From Hemibagrus wyckioides (taxonomy: Eukaryota; Chordata; Actinopteri; Siluriformes; Bagridae): 64,000 nucleotides of DNA. The DNA lies in the NCBI RefSeq assembly GCF_019097595.1, contig NC_080711.1, forward strand, positions 10,307,428 to 10,371,427, written 5' to 3'. The position numbers and the translations under genes were made by a program. This document shows positions 1-12,208 of the stretch, in pieces. Position 1 is the first letter of the stretch, and every line of letters begins with the position of its first letter. Below the pieces are notes generated by a model, which did not search any database, had not been told where the DNA came from, and saw only the letters and a program-made list of their open reading frames with translations.

Positions 1-3000
1 TAGTTTTAACATAAAATCCTTCCTGCCAAATCCATCAAATAGTCAGTGAGCTATACACATGCTTGAGTTTAGACACAATGGAATTGCACCAACTCCACAA
101 GATGTTTCACATTCAGCGAATCCTAAAGAATCAAACCAGACTGTATAGGAAAACCAAGGTGCACAAACGTTCCATGCATTCCATGCTACACACTGGAGAT
201 GCTTTCTTAAGGGATTTTCAGATAGTGACATGTACATAACTACTTAAATTACCACTACTTGAAATATTTTCTTATAGGGAAAGACTTTTACATAAAATCT
301 TCCTACAACTGGATAAACCAAAGAATAAAAAAATGGTGCTTGCTAAAGTTGTATGCTTTAGTCACTTTTTTTTTTTTTTGCAGTGTTACTGGTTAATGGT
401 ATTCGCAAAAATAGTACTTAAATCTATATATATTTAATGCTATATGTATATTAGCTGATAAATTGTAAGTCATACAAAAACATGACATTTAACACATTTA
501 ATACCAGGCAACAGGAGTCAAGTTTCCAAACCTTCTAAGTCTTTTACATTTTCACCATATTAAATGTATTCATAATCTTTTTACATCCTCAAACTGATAT
601 CGGACTAACCACAGCTTCACCAGTTAGAAGGATAAAGCTGGTTTATTATCTTAAACCTAAGCAACTATTATCTGAATGCAGCACACTCGCGCACACACTT
701 TCTTTCTAAGGCCTGCAGAATATACTTTGTCCAGACCTGCGCTCTGCTGGAAAAATGTCTCACAGAAAGTCATCGGCTGCTCCCTTCCCCCTTTCTGTGG
801 TGTTCCAGTTGGGAAAATTAGTCAGAGAGTGAGCTCAGCCCCACGTCTGGAGAGCACATTACGTCCTCATGCTTAGGAGAAAGGAAAAAATGGAGTGGAT
901 TGAAGACTGAGAGCAAATAAAATAATATAATTTTATATATATTTTTGCTTTTTATTTCCTTAAGAGAATTTTGACTGTGCTGTGTGTAAAGAATTGAAAC
1001 ACAATCACTTAATAATAGAAAGCACAACATGACAAATTCCATCATGATATGAAGGCACCAAGGGACCAATGCTTAACTGTATGCTTAGTGCAAGACTGAA
1101 AGGGATCAGGCTTTTTTGCTTTTGGGCGGCTAGCGCTGTGTTCTTCCCACACTGCTGCAGAAACTCTTCACTGTAGGTTTGCTTTTTAGCCTGACATCCT
1201 TCTCACCGCCCCTCACTGTGACTCATAATGGGACTATGTACACAACCTCTCTCTGGCATACAGCCCTGTTTATGGGGGCTTGTCCACATTGGTGAATATG
1301 CATAAGGGATAAAGGCAGGAACGAAGGACTTCCTCAGACTATCATTGTTTTAATGTATTAATTGGCAGATCCAACAGGCCATTGATCAGATTTTGTAGTG
1401 AATACATCTGGTCCTGCATGAACAGTTTTTCTTATACACAAATAAAATTTCCTCCCCAGTATCTCCTGTGCTGCTGCAGAGCTCTATGATGATTTGCCAT
1501 GCAAGCATTTGCTCCGCTATTAGAAATAGCTTACACTGTACTTACATTTTTTTTTGTTTCCTTACACATTATAAACCCAAGGACATCACAGGAAAGCAAG
1601 TTTGTTACGTTTCCTACTTATCCAGCAACCCTAGAAATATCATCTGCAGTAGTGTTATTTAATAATTAGAAGAAATGCAGTTTCCCCTTTTAGTTTCTGG
1701 GCAATTAAAGACCATGCTTATTTAACCGCTAGTGTGAGGCAGTTAGCATTGTAAGAATGACATCAAGTTTATTTAACAATAGTGAAATCAGAATTTATTG
1801 GTGATTAGAATAGATATCGTTAACCATGTGGCTAAAATACTATCTTCAATGTATTTTCAGAATAGAAGCTAATATGTTTATTTACAAGCAAATAAATTTT
1901 TGTCCAGCCAACCAGAACATCATGATATATCTGTGTATACTCTACTTTTCTAATGCTAGGTTGATTGAGTCAAAGCAAACGACCATCTGCATTTGTGTGT
2001 TATTTATGGAACATGTCAAGTGTCCCATAGTCAGTAGTCCTCAATAATGATGCACCATAAAGCCCAAAGGCTGCTGTTTCCTGTGTGTTAAACTAGCTCA
2101 TCCAGCTGTTTCATGTTTCATTGGTGGGTCTGTTCAGGTCTGTGTGGCGCCTCGGCCTCTGATAAAAACTAAGCAGCTCTTTAAAAATTCATAACTATAG
2201 GTTCTTATCTGCAGGTTAATAGGGAACATCTGCGATACACACAATCAGAGTTCACAGCCATTAGACTGAAGTAGCTCGTTTTATTCTATTGCTAGAAACA
2301 TTTGTTCATTTTCTGTGTGTCGGCTCGCTTCTGTTCACAACCCTCTGATTAAATCTGCTGGGTATTTTTGTTTTCCACCCACATGTTGGCATCAAAATAT
2401 CTGACAGTTAACAGGCCATTACGACAAACGGTTACTTCAGTGGCATTAAAGATTTGAGGGTGGAAGGAAAAAATCACTTAAAGGAAGTTTAGCGAGTTTT
2501 GGGTGATTAAGGCTGATGGGCAGATTAATTCTTCTTTTTGATCCTCACCAATTACTGAATAAATAAATCAGATCAGTGGGTCAAACACGCAGTTATACAT
2601 TTCTCTGACCTATGTCAACACATACAGTGTGCACACTGAGGTGGGAATTTCACAGATAATATCTTAGATGTCTGTTTCTTTAACATGACCCTTCTTTCAT
2701 CCTTGCTAACCTCTGTGCCATGTGGCCATCTGGGAGTAAATGCTTGCGGAAGTGGAATACAACGTGATGCAAGAAAAGCACACCTTAAACAAATAACTAC
2801 TTTCCTCGTGGGAAAAGCTATATATCTAAATTTCAAGATTTTAATAATCATTACAGTGCAATAGAGAAATATAACAATATGGTATTTTTCAGTAATCTTG
2901 CAGTGGAACAAACTGCTAAAAGGTGAACATATCAAAGTCAAAGAAGCTTTATTGGGAAGCTGACAATCAAAATTTCCTTGAACATGTCGAGCCAACACTC

Positions 3001-4261
3001 TTTTGGCATCACTAGCTCTCTCACACACACACGCACACACACACATTTTCCTACGATTTTGGTGAGAATCTTTCACTGACATAATTTTTATTGTATTTTA
3101 ACTTAAAAATGTCACTTTCTTTAGGTGTTTTTTTTAGTTAATTTTTTTGGTTAAAAAGATTTTTTATATCAGAATTTCCTATATTTGCAATGACCTTGCA
3201 AGGTCCACCCAAAAATGTAACAGATTTAACAGGTTTAAATATATAAATATTAAAGGTTTATGGAAATTTTTTTGCAAAGAATGCTGCCTTAAATCAGCCT
3301 ATAAATCAAGAAAAATCAAGCCATCAAAAGAAACAACTGTGCAAATGCAGTGTATTTTCTCTCTTTCTTTTCTTTCGCAATGCTCTATTTCTATATTCCA
3401 TGTGCTTGTGCCATATAAGGTGAAGACATTTAAAATGCTTCAAATTATGGTCAAAGTACCATAAAAATGCACACACACCCTTCAATCAGAGGTTGGCTTT
3501 GGAATAGGAGTCTAAAAAAAAAAACAAAGAAGAAAATCCTGGCAAAAAGCCTTTAGCACTGGATGGTGTTTAACTGAGATGGAGGAAGAGAATCGCAGGA
3601 GAAGAAACTTGAGGAAGAAGGGGAAGGAGGAGGGTAATGAAATATTGGGGTGAAATTCCAGATCAAACAAAACTCCCTCTGGTAGAATTTTTGCTCACTG
3701 GATGAAACCAACGAAACACCGTCAACTATTCTCTGTGCTTCTGGACCGCCCACTTCTTTGCCTCAAACCCATTGGCAGGTGTTTTTAACAGGAAGTAGCT
3801 TTTTGGAATGGATTCCCTTCACAGCCACGTCTCGCTTGGATACTGCCCAGCTTGACAAGACAATAGCAGATTTTATTTTTGCTTAACTGCAGTGCAAGGT
3901 TTCCCTTACTTCTATGACCCAGCTTTCATGCATACGCACATACATAAGTTCTGCTGACTTTTCTGCAGCAATTTTTGTACTTTTTCATGGAGCATACTGT
4001 GACTGCAATGTTATATACTCAATGTTATATGTTTCTTCTTGTATTTTTCACTCCCTCCTTCATCCATATGGTCAACTCCAATAATATCTGATACTCACTG
4101 ATCCTAAATGAGCATGTCATCCAGTCAGGTGCCAACCCTATAGCCACCCTAGTAGGACATTAATATTATTATTATTAGTAGTAATATAGTTGCTGTTGGT
4201 CATTGTGGTAAAAAATAACATATGATGTGAAACCATACAGCTTGATGGATCTATCTGTACG
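1..4261. other. intergenic, no gene recognised
   Basis: AT-rich sequence without convincing exons. It has a poly(T) at 367-379, a short (CA)n at 3023-3045 and a degenerate GA-rich patch at 3590-3640. The segment 1090-1340 is of higher complexity and GC content than its surroundings and could be a conserved non-coding element. Open frames here (for example 155 codons at 2615-3082, minus) resemble no protein I know. Confidence 0.6.
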
Positions 4262-4505
4262 CTGTTGTTCTTTTGGATGCTCCATGTTAGGGGTCACCAC
4301 AGCGGATCATTTAGTCCACACGTTTCAATTTGGCACAGTTTTTACGCCGGATGCCCTTCCTGATCCAACCCTCCCATTTAATCTGGGCTTGGGACAGGCA
4401 CTGAGAGTTAACTCTTCAGTGGCTGGATTAGTGCCCTGCCCAGGAATCAAACCCAGGCCACAGCAATGAGAGCGTGGGATCCGGCCGCTGGACCACCAAG
4501 AGGCT
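4262..4505 (-). mobile_element. tRNA-derived SINE (minus orientation)
   Basis: On the minus strand the segment opens with a tRNA-like head: an A-box-like TGGTCCAGCGG followed by the B-box-like GGTTTGATTCC at normal spacing. A conserved body follows, recognisable in teleost genomes (words such as GAAGGGCATCCGGCGT and CCGCTGTGGTGACCCC). No intact poly(A) or target duplication was identified. An 80-codon open frame on the plus strand is incidental. Confidence 0.7.
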
Positions 4506-4774
4506 ATAGGCTTGTCGGTATAATAATTACAAATTCTCAGAAGAAAAAGATGCTCTCATCATTATATATTGCCAAAGATGTTAAAGAGTATAATCTTGTG
4601 CAGGAACAAGTGAGTTGTGCTAGCTAACACAGAAGCAAGCTGTTTCCTGACCAAATGAGTGGAAAACCAACAAACAAACACAGGATTACCCAGGTTACTA
4701 AAACTCATGTTTTAAAAATAGAAAAAAAGTATATATAAATAAATAAAATAAAATGTATATTATGTTTCGATTAT

Positions 4775-5895
4775 TGTAGAAGGGGTAGTAACAGCAAATG
4801 CCACACACCTGAAGTACATGAGGGAAATTGGTAATGACTCAGTGTTGCATCATTGGAAGCACAGATGAGGAAGTAGAGCAGTCTCGACTTGAGCATGTGT
4901 AGGGTATGCACATGGTTAAAATGCTAACAATGAAAGAAAAAGCAAGTTATTAACCAATATACATGAGTTGAGATTAGAAACAGTGGCGACTTTTTTAATG
5001 AGAGGAGTTGATTAAACAGGCTTTCATCGTGTTTGCATAAATTCCAAGATGTGAACAAGGAGTTGAGCTAACTTGTTTGATGAGTTAAAAAGCATTAATT
5101 GCCATCTTCTTGGTAAGTGAATTTGTAAACTGTCTCATTTAGCCACAGTTTTTTGTTATACCATAACTTGTAACTCGTGAATGTGAGATTTATGTGAACA
5201 TGTTAAGAGAAAATAAGTGAATGAGAATGGAGTGTTAAGTAATGGTTTATTTATTGAATGTGTGTATGTGTGGGGTTTTTTTTGGGCTCATGGGGTAGCT
5301 CATGCATGTGTTTAGCCAACCACGTGGTGTACGAGCTAAGCTAGCAAGTGCACATACAGCAAAGTAGAGGATATTCTCTGTTAGTCATAGTTTCTTGAAA
5401 TTATGCTGAAAACAGTAAATGTTATAAAATGTAATTAGACTTTTTGATTTGTACTTTAAGGATGATAATTGTTATTTTGCCATGTTGCAAGGTTGGGTTT
5501 TTTTTTGAAGCTTCCTTTTTACCTTCCTTTTTGTTCCCTGCTGCCTCTGCAGTAAATTGTATTCATTGTATAATTGTAAATTGCTTCGGTATCAGCTGAG
5601 AGAGTATAACTTATAATAGCTGGGATGTGGCAAGCCAACCCGAGATTCTCTGAACCTTTGTCAGTTTATATGATGTCGAAGTGGACCACACAACTTTATT
5701 AAAAATTAAAGAATTTTCATGTTCTTAACTACAGTCCTGTCCTTGTGGTTATTTCCTTTTTCTCACTGCAACTCTGGCTCAAGAGCGGATGTAGACTTCT
5801 GATCTGGCCCAAACATTAGGAGGTGTATTCATCATAATCTGTATTGTATTCTGTGGCTAATAAATCTATGCTTATGCAGTAAAGTACATTCTACA
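4775..5895 (+). repeat. probable 5' LTR of the gypsy-type element
   Basis: The right end is supported: TAATAAATCTATGCTTATGCAG...CTACA at 5858-5895 recurs at 10607-10651 after the RNase H remains, and it lies 7 nt before the tRNA-Arg primer-binding site. The left end (TGTAGAAGG at 4775) is only a guess from the TG...CA rule. An ATTAAA/AATAAA-rich segment at 5695-5865 could hold the polyadenylation signal. Confidence 0.4.
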
Positions 5896-5902
5896 TAAAA
5901 GT

Positions 5903-5919
5903 TGGCGAGCCAGCCAGGA
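5903..5919 (+). other. retrotransposon primer-binding site, tRNA-Arg type
   Basis: TGGCGAGCCAGCCAGGA is the exact complement of the 3' end (including CCA) of vertebrate tRNA-Arg(ACG) as I know it. It lies 7 nt after the inferred LTR end, in the expected orientation. Confidence 0.7.
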
Positions 5920-6049
5920 TCTAGTTGTGTTGCAATGAAGATACCTGTTGAGATACAGAGAAGGGAAATTAGAAAAAGGCAAACCCGGTTATTGAAACTT
6001 TGAACCACTATAATAGAAACTGTGAAGCAGGAAAATGTGAATGTAGCAA

Positions 6050-6980
6050 ATGCAAATAGTGCATCAAACTCCTGCAGAATCTCAACATGCGAGCTGCCAT
6101 GGCTCTGGTAGTAACCATCAGAGTGCACAGGCCACTGTCCCACCACCAATAAGTAGTCCCACGGCTCCCCGTTTGACTAATGTAAAAGTGACTGAAATCC
6201 AGGGTTCAGAACAAAAAACTCAACCAAGAATGAAATGACTTTTGTATCTCTCCCTTTGTCAGAAACTACAACTGATGATATTACTCGGACAACCTGCCCT
6301 GTTTTCTCAACAAATGTTGTGGACCCGCACAGTGTCCAGAGAATGGTTACAGCAAAGCTCAATTCGTCTAAGGATTTTTTCCGGGAGGAGTCAGCATCCC
6401 TCCAGTGAACCCGATTTTGACACCTGGCGTGTCAGCCCTAACTATTGTGTTATTGACAACACAATAACACAAGAAGAATGCTTGCATTGTCATCCCTCTA
6501 GTGCTTACCCAAAGTCACGGTCAGTTCCTAGCCAAGTATCAGCCTGTTCATGTCATGTGTCCAACTCTGATTACTCTAAAACTAGTCTCTTGAAGAAACA
6601 GGTTGCAGATATCCATGCCCAAATTACTGCCTTAAAGCAGTCTCCTGACCAGATGAGTCCAAAGAATCATTTTTTCATCATCAAATATGATGAGGTAGGT
6701 GCAGTAAAATCATCAGTCTCTCAGGGACTGCAACAAAGCAATGCAGAGGAGTCAGAAATTGCTAAGTTATAATGCCAGATTGCAGAGTTGAAAACTCAAA
6801 GTGCCATCTCTAAGATGCATCAGACTTTTCCCATGCAGAGGGCACACAAGACTGAGAGGAACGGATGTCCCAGGAAGGGCCAAGTGAGAGCTAACTGACC
6901 ACATCCCAGCAACAGTTTCCAGTGCAGAGAGGATGGGCACTTGGCTATCAACTGTGAAAATGCTGCGAATCCTTCCAAAG
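6050..6980 (+). pseudogene. gag-like remnant with degenerate zinc knuckle
   Basis: Open segments in different frames (for example 6242-6772) lie between the primer-binding site and the protease, where gag should be. At 6914-6958 the reading S-x2-C-x4-H-x4-C (SFQCREDGHLAINC) is a CCHC knuckle whose first Cys codon has become AGT (Ser). Stops and frameshifts are frequent. A helical, Gln-rich stretch (KKQVADIHAQITALKQ) precedes it. Assignment rests mainly on position and the knuckle. Confidence 0.6.
6445..6472. repeat. perfect 11-bp inverted repeat
   Basis: TTGTGTTATTG, a 6-nt loop ACAACA and the exact complement CAATAACACAA lie within the gag-like region. Confidence 0.85.
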
Positions 6981-7202
6981 TTGGGAAGAAGCGTCTTAAG
7001 AGAGCAACAATGGCAATGGAGCTTTCTACATGAGAGGCCTGCCCTTTAAACTGAGGAGGGTCTCTGTAGCACGGCATTTGAGACTTGACATTCAGACAAT
7101 TGCCCTGAATTTTACAAACAGATATCTGATGTGCACAGCCATTGTACCCCCATCATTGCTTGCCAAATGGACTTGTAGGGATAAAAAATGCACAGCCCAT
7201 GT

Positions 7203-7550
7203 TACCGTTGGATGAAAACAGAGAGAGATTGCATTCTAGACACAGGGTCACAAGTTACTATGATTCCTCAGTTGTTTAACGAATCAAATTTGTTAGTCCA
7301 TCCCATGAAACCATTGGAAAATTTGCTGAAGGTGGAAGGACCTAATGGACAGGCTGTGCCTTATCTGGGGTACATTGAGCTAACCTTGAATTTCCCTAAG
7401 ACATTCATATGAACCGAAGTTGAAGACCTTACCCTAGCACTAGTTGTGCCAGATTTGACAAGCCAAATTTTAGTTGGGACCAACAAACTAGATGTCCTTT
7501 ACAGTAAATGTGCTCATGAAAATGCAACAACCTTTCTGTCTTCCATGGTT
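7203..7550 (+). pseudogene. retropepsin-like aspartic protease remnant
   Basis: The active-site motif LDTGSQVTMIP is encoded at about 7236-7268, followed by about 50 residues of flap and core (KVEGPNGQAVPYLGYIELTL). After a TGA at 7410-7412 the same frame continues with LVVPDLTSQILVGTNKLDVL, which contains the second protease motif (ILVGTNKLD). One domain is therefore interrupted by a nonsense codon. A single DTG is expected, since retropepsins act as dimers. Confidence 0.75.
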
Positions 7551-8308
7551 ACTTAAGCAGTACTTAAAGTTTTGTAAAACTACGTGGAGACAAGCCTGCA
7601 ACTGACCCCTGGTTTATGTAAAGTTAAGGGGAATCTCCCCCAAAGTTGTGCTTGCCGGAAGCACAGGGGCCATGGATGGCTATGTCCACTTACATGGCCC
7701 CCACAGAGATAGGTGGGTGACCCTCAAGCTGCCATCGGTTCCCTTGTCAAGTGGCCTGCTCATTGCTAACTGCTTGCACACTTTATCTTATAGACGTCCC
7801 TTCAAATAGAACAGAAACAGAAACAGAAACAGAACCTAAACAGACATTAAAATCCCTTCTAAGATTGGTTTGGCAGAAATGCATGTAGTTCAAAAAGTCA
7901 TGGACCAGAAGCATCAGAGTTCAGATGTCAAAACTAGGGAAACAACACTCACCTGTACTAACCTTACCTTTGGCTTTGGTGACTCTCCTCTGTCCACAAG
8001 CTGAAAAGAAAGAATAAAACGGTTATTGAACTCTATGCCAGAGGTCTTCTCCTTGTACAATCTCGACTATGGCCATACAAGTAAAGTCAAACATCAGTAA
8101 AGTTGAGTGACAAAACACAATTCAAACAAAGGACATCCCCAGGACATTGATGCTATGAGAAAACATCTCCAAGAACTATTAGAGGTCATCTGTGAGTTTA
8201 AGTCTCCATTTGCTTCACCCATAGTTGTAGTTTGGAAGATGGATGGTACATTGTGACTGTGCATCAACTTTCAATAGCTTAACTCACATATGATCAAGTA
8301 TGAATATA

Positions 8309-9534
8309 CACTATATTGCCAAAAGTATTCGCTCACCCATCCAAATAATCAGAATCAGGTGTTCCAATCACTTCCATGGCCACAGGTGTATAAAATCAAG
8401 CACCTAGGCATGCAGACTGTTTTTACAAACATTTGTGAAAGAATGGGTCGCTCTCAGGAGCTCAGTGAATTCCAGCGTGGAACTGTGATAGGATGCCACC
8501 TGTGCAACAAATCCAGTCGTGAAATTTCCTCGCTCCTAAATATTCCAGAGTCAACTGTCAGCTGTATTATAAGAACATGAAAGTGTTTGGGAACGACAGC
8601 AACTCAGCCACGAAGTGGTAGGCCACGTAAACTGACGGAGCGGGGTCAGAGGATGCTGAGGCGCATAGTGCAAAGTCAATCACTACAGACCTCCAAACTT
8701 CATGTGGCCTTCAGATTAGCTCAAGAACAGTGCGCAGAGAGCTTCATGGAATGGGTTTCCATGGCCGAGCAGCTGCATCCAAGCCATACATCACCAAGTG
8801 CAATGCAAAGCGTCGGATGCTGTGGTGTAAAGCATGCCGCCACTGGACTCTAGAGCAGTGGAGATGTGTTCTCTGGAGCGACGAATCACGCTTCTCCATC
8901 TGGCAATCTGATAGACGAGTCTGGGTTTGGCGGTTGCCAGGAGAACGGTACTTGTCTGACTGCATTGTGCCAAGTGTAAAGTTTGGTGGAGGGGGGATTA
9001 TGGTGTGGGGTTGTTTTTCAGGAGCTGGGCTTGGCCCCTTAGTTCCAGTGAAAGGAACTCTGAATGCTTCAGCATACCAAGACATTTTGGACAATTCCAT
9101 GCTCCCAACTTTGTGGGAACAGTTTGGAGCTGGCCCCTTCCTCTTCCAACATGACTGTGCACCAGTGCACAAAGCAAGGTCCATAAAGACATGGATGACA
9201 GAGTCTGGTGTGGATGAACTTGACTGGCCTGCACAGAGTCCTGACCTCAACCTGATAGAACACCTTTGGGATGAATTAGAGCGGAGACTGAGAGCCAGGC
9301 CTTCTCGTCCAACATCAGTGTGTGACCTCACAAATGCGCTTCTGGAAGAATGGTCAAAAATTCCCATAAACACACTCCTAAACCTTGTGGACAGCCTTCC
9401 CAGAAGAGTTGAAGCTATTATAGCTGCAAAGGGTGGACCGACGTCATATTGAACCCTATGGATTAGGAATGGGATGTCACTTAAGTTCATATGCGAGTCA
9501 AGGCAGGTGAGCGAATACTTTTGGCAATATAGTG
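8309..9534 (+). mobile_element. Tc1-like DNA transposon, 1226 bp, full length, TA target duplication
   Basis: Terminal inverted repeats start CACTATATTGCCAAAAGTAT at the left and end as its reverse complement at 9534, flanked by TA at 8307-8308 and 9535-9536. The pair extends about 29 bp through gtattcgctcacc. Length and contents (one transposase reading plus-ward) are typical of fish Tc1 elements. It interrupts the RT sequence of the older gypsy-type element. Confidence 0.93.
8443..9452 (+). pseudogene. Tc1-like transposase (DD34E), disabled by one nonsense codon and one frameshift
   Basis: The start is ATG at 8443 (MGRSQELSEFQRGTVIG). Helix-turn-helix words ([31 protein letters not shown]) mark the N-terminal paired-like DNA-binding domain. 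A TGA at 8578-8580 replaces an expected Trp codon. The frame shifts between about 8715 and 8735. From there 240 codons are intact to TGA at 9450-9452, with the catalytic triad visible: D in WSDESRF, D in [11 protein letters not shown] in [12 protein letters not shown]. The family cuts and pastes at TA. This copy cannot make full-length enzyme without suppression, but its TIRs look usable in trans. Confidence 0.9.
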
Positions 9535-10651
9535 TATCTTACCAAACTTAGGGGAGGTCTTTTACACACTAATGGGCTCAGAGCCGTTCTATGTGCTTGA
9601 TTTGAAATCTGGGATCTACAAAATGGAGATGGAAGAAGCAGATAAGGATAAAACTGTGTTTGTTTGCCTTCTCGGATTCTGGGAATTTAACAGGATGATG
9701 CATGGGATTACTTATGCACCACGCACATTCCAAAGACTAATGGAACACTTTATGGGAGACTTGAACAGGAAACAAGTACTCTTCTTTATTGATGACCTTA
9801 TAGTTTTCTCAAAGACTCTAGAAGTGCATGAATCCCGATTGCTTCCTCAACCAACTCAAAGAGCATGGGCTGAAACTGTCACCCGAAAAGTGATGGTTTT
9901 ACCAAACATCAGTGAAGTATCTAGGTCATATTGTGTCACAAAATAGAGTAGAGACTGATTGAGCAAAGGTTGAGACTTTAAAGACCTGGTCAAAGCCAAC
10001 AAACCTAAAACAGTTGAGGTTCTTTTTGGGGTTTGCTGGATACTGCCGAAGGTTTGTGCGTGATTACTCCAAAATCATTAAAACTTTTACCAACCTTACA
10101 GCAGGATATCCTCCTCTTCAGAAGAACCGTAGTAAGAGATAGAAGGATGGGGGGTACCTCAACCCCAAAGAACCATTTGGTGATCGGTGGTCCACAGATT
10201 GTCAGAGTGCTTTTGATTCTATAATTGATGAGCTCACATCAGCACCTGTTTTTGCTAATCCCAATCTTCCCTATGTGCTCCACACTGATGTCAGTACCAC
10301 CAGGTTCAGTGCAGCTCAGTACAGGAGCAGAAGGGGCAGATGTGAGTCATTGCCTTTGCCAGCAGAGGATTAACCAAGGGTGAGAGTAGGTACCCTGCAC
10401 ACAAATTGGAGATTTTGGCATTAAAATGGGTTGTCATCTCAAAATTTAACTATTACCTCTAAGGTACAGAATTTACCATTGTTACAGCTAGCAACCCTTG
10501 ACATATATCTTAACATCAGCAAAGTTTAATGCCACCAGTTACTGTCTCTAGCCAGCTTATCCACCTACAACTCTAAGCTGGAATACAGAGCATGTAGCCA
10601 AAAACAAGATATATAATAAATCTATGTTTATGCAGTCAAGCACACGCTACA

Positions 10652-12166
10652 CATTGGTCATTTTTTTATGTTAACAATATTCATTATTAGGAGGCGTTAA
10701 TCTTGATTTATTCAGTTCTCTATTAGCTAAAGATACTTAGTGCTAGTGTACTTCAGAAGCCTAGAGTTAGCTATGTTAGCTATGAGATTTTATAGCTTGA
10801 TAAACTAAAGGTTGTGTAGTTGTGTGCCTTTTGGGGATCCTACTCAAGCCATGTAATGATACAGGGAGTCACATTATGTTGTCTTTTATAGATGTGGGCT
10901 AGAATTTTGCAACCTCAATAACGTCCTTTGGTCCACCCTGTTGTAATAGGTTAGGCTGCAGACCTGGTCTGATGCATTTGAGCCCTGATGTCTGGTCAGC
11001 AAAGTTTAGATTTGTTTTTTTTGTTTTTTTTTTTATCACTGAAACATTCTCTAGGTGATGACCTGCACACAGCAAAAATCATATATGAAAGCCTTAACCT
11101 TCCATGTGCAAGACTCAAGTGGTCACTGAGTGGCCTCCTCACCAAAGCAGGATTTTTTTTTGTTTTGCTAATTCATGTACTGTGATCAAAGATTTCTGTC
11201 TGGCCTTTGCTTTAGAATGAACGTTTACAGTTTAAGGCTGAAGTACACATGTTAATTATATGCCTAGAAATTTCAGGTCAGAGTTGGACAGAGAACATTC
11301 AATTTACTGTAGGCAAGAGGATAAATATAATGTAGACATAATTTCTATGAATAGAGGACATGAAGTAAAGCAAGTTTAAGGATTTTTGTGTTAGTACAAA
11401 CAAAACTAAACATTATAAGATGAGGAAATGTTGAGTCTTTTTTTATTATTATTTTTACTGACATTTAAGTGTGTGATACTAGCAATAGTTAGTTATTTAA
11501 ATGTTACAAAGATTTGAGAATGGAATAAAAAAAAGTAACAAGGTAATATGACTAAAAATAAAAGGTTTCAGACCATTAAGGAAAATTAATTAGTAAGTGG
11601 GCACGGTGTAAATGTGGAGCGTGATGGTTATAAAAATAGAAGTCTCTAAGAAAGTTCTGTCTTAGTTTTGCAAAAGTGAGCTTTAGGTCAGGAGAGTTTT
11701 CCCTTGATCACGCCACAGAAATGTGAAGAACGTCTCACTTCTCTATAATAGCCTTTCTCCTTACCAGTACTCTCACTCTATCTCTGCTTCTTTCTCTAGT
11801 TTGACCCTCTATCTAAAACATATCTGTGGACTAAGAAGACTTTTACAGACAGCCATGTTGCACCATGCATAGCTATGATGATTTCTTTCACATGTACAGA
11901 TTTATGTCTGGGTGTAAACCCAGTTGTTTGCAGACAGGCACAGTCCATACCAAAAGGTATGGATGTGAGTTGTTCAAATTCCTACAACAATTTCTGAAGG
12001 TGGGAGGACCAGGGAAATAAATGGAAATTTCTACTTTCCAATAACGTGGCATGATGACGCATCATGCCTCAACGAAAATCCACCGAACCAGACCAGACAG
12101 ACAGGAAGAAAAGACAGAGACAGCAAGAAAGAGAGTGAGAAATCTAGAGAGATAGAGTATACGAGA

Positions 12167-12208
<42 letters not shown>

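Larger units (their letters stand above)
8130..10600 (+). pseudogene. reverse transcriptase / RNase H remnant of the gypsy-type element
   Basis: RT begins upstream of the Tc1 insertion (SPFASPIVVVWKMDGTL at about 8200-8252, with stops) and resumes after it at 9537. It continues with YVLDLKSGIYKMEMEEADK and IDDLIVFSK; the catalytic box reads F-I-D-D instead of the usual Y-x-D-D. RNase H-like words follow: VLHTDVS at about 10278, SRYPAHKLEILALKW at about 10387, YILTSAK at about 10506. Many frameshifts and stops. After about 10600 the frame ends and LTR-like sequence begins, with no integrase. Confidence 0.8.
4775..10651 (+). mobile_element. degenerate Ty3/gypsy-type LTR retrotransposon, 3'-truncated and split by a Tc1 insertion
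   Basis: In order on the plus strand: a probable 5' LTR ending ...CTACA at 5895; a primer-binding site complementary to tRNA-Arg (5903-5919); gag-like sequence with a zinc-knuckle remnant; an aspartic protease; reverse transcriptase; RNase H; then about 45 bp resembling the LTR end (10606-10651). Integrase and most of the 3' LTR are absent. Frames are broken by many stops and shifts, so the element is dead. The Tc1-like transposon 8309-9534 sits inside the RT region. The left boundary is the least certain part. Confidence 0.8.

Noticed and set aside
2615..3082. Minus-strand 155-codon frame
   Set aside because: Includes a CA-repeat-derived CVCACVC stretch and no recognisable domain; flanks show no splice signals worth noting.
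4227..4469. Plus-strand 80-codon frame
   Set aside because: Falls within a tRNA-derived SINE on the opposite strand.
4262..4505. Functional tRNA gene
   Set aside because: A and B boxes are present, but the sequence does not close into a full cloverleaf and continues into a SINE body.
8744..9490. Minus-strand 248-codon frame
   Set aside because: Antisense shadow of the Tc1 transposase.
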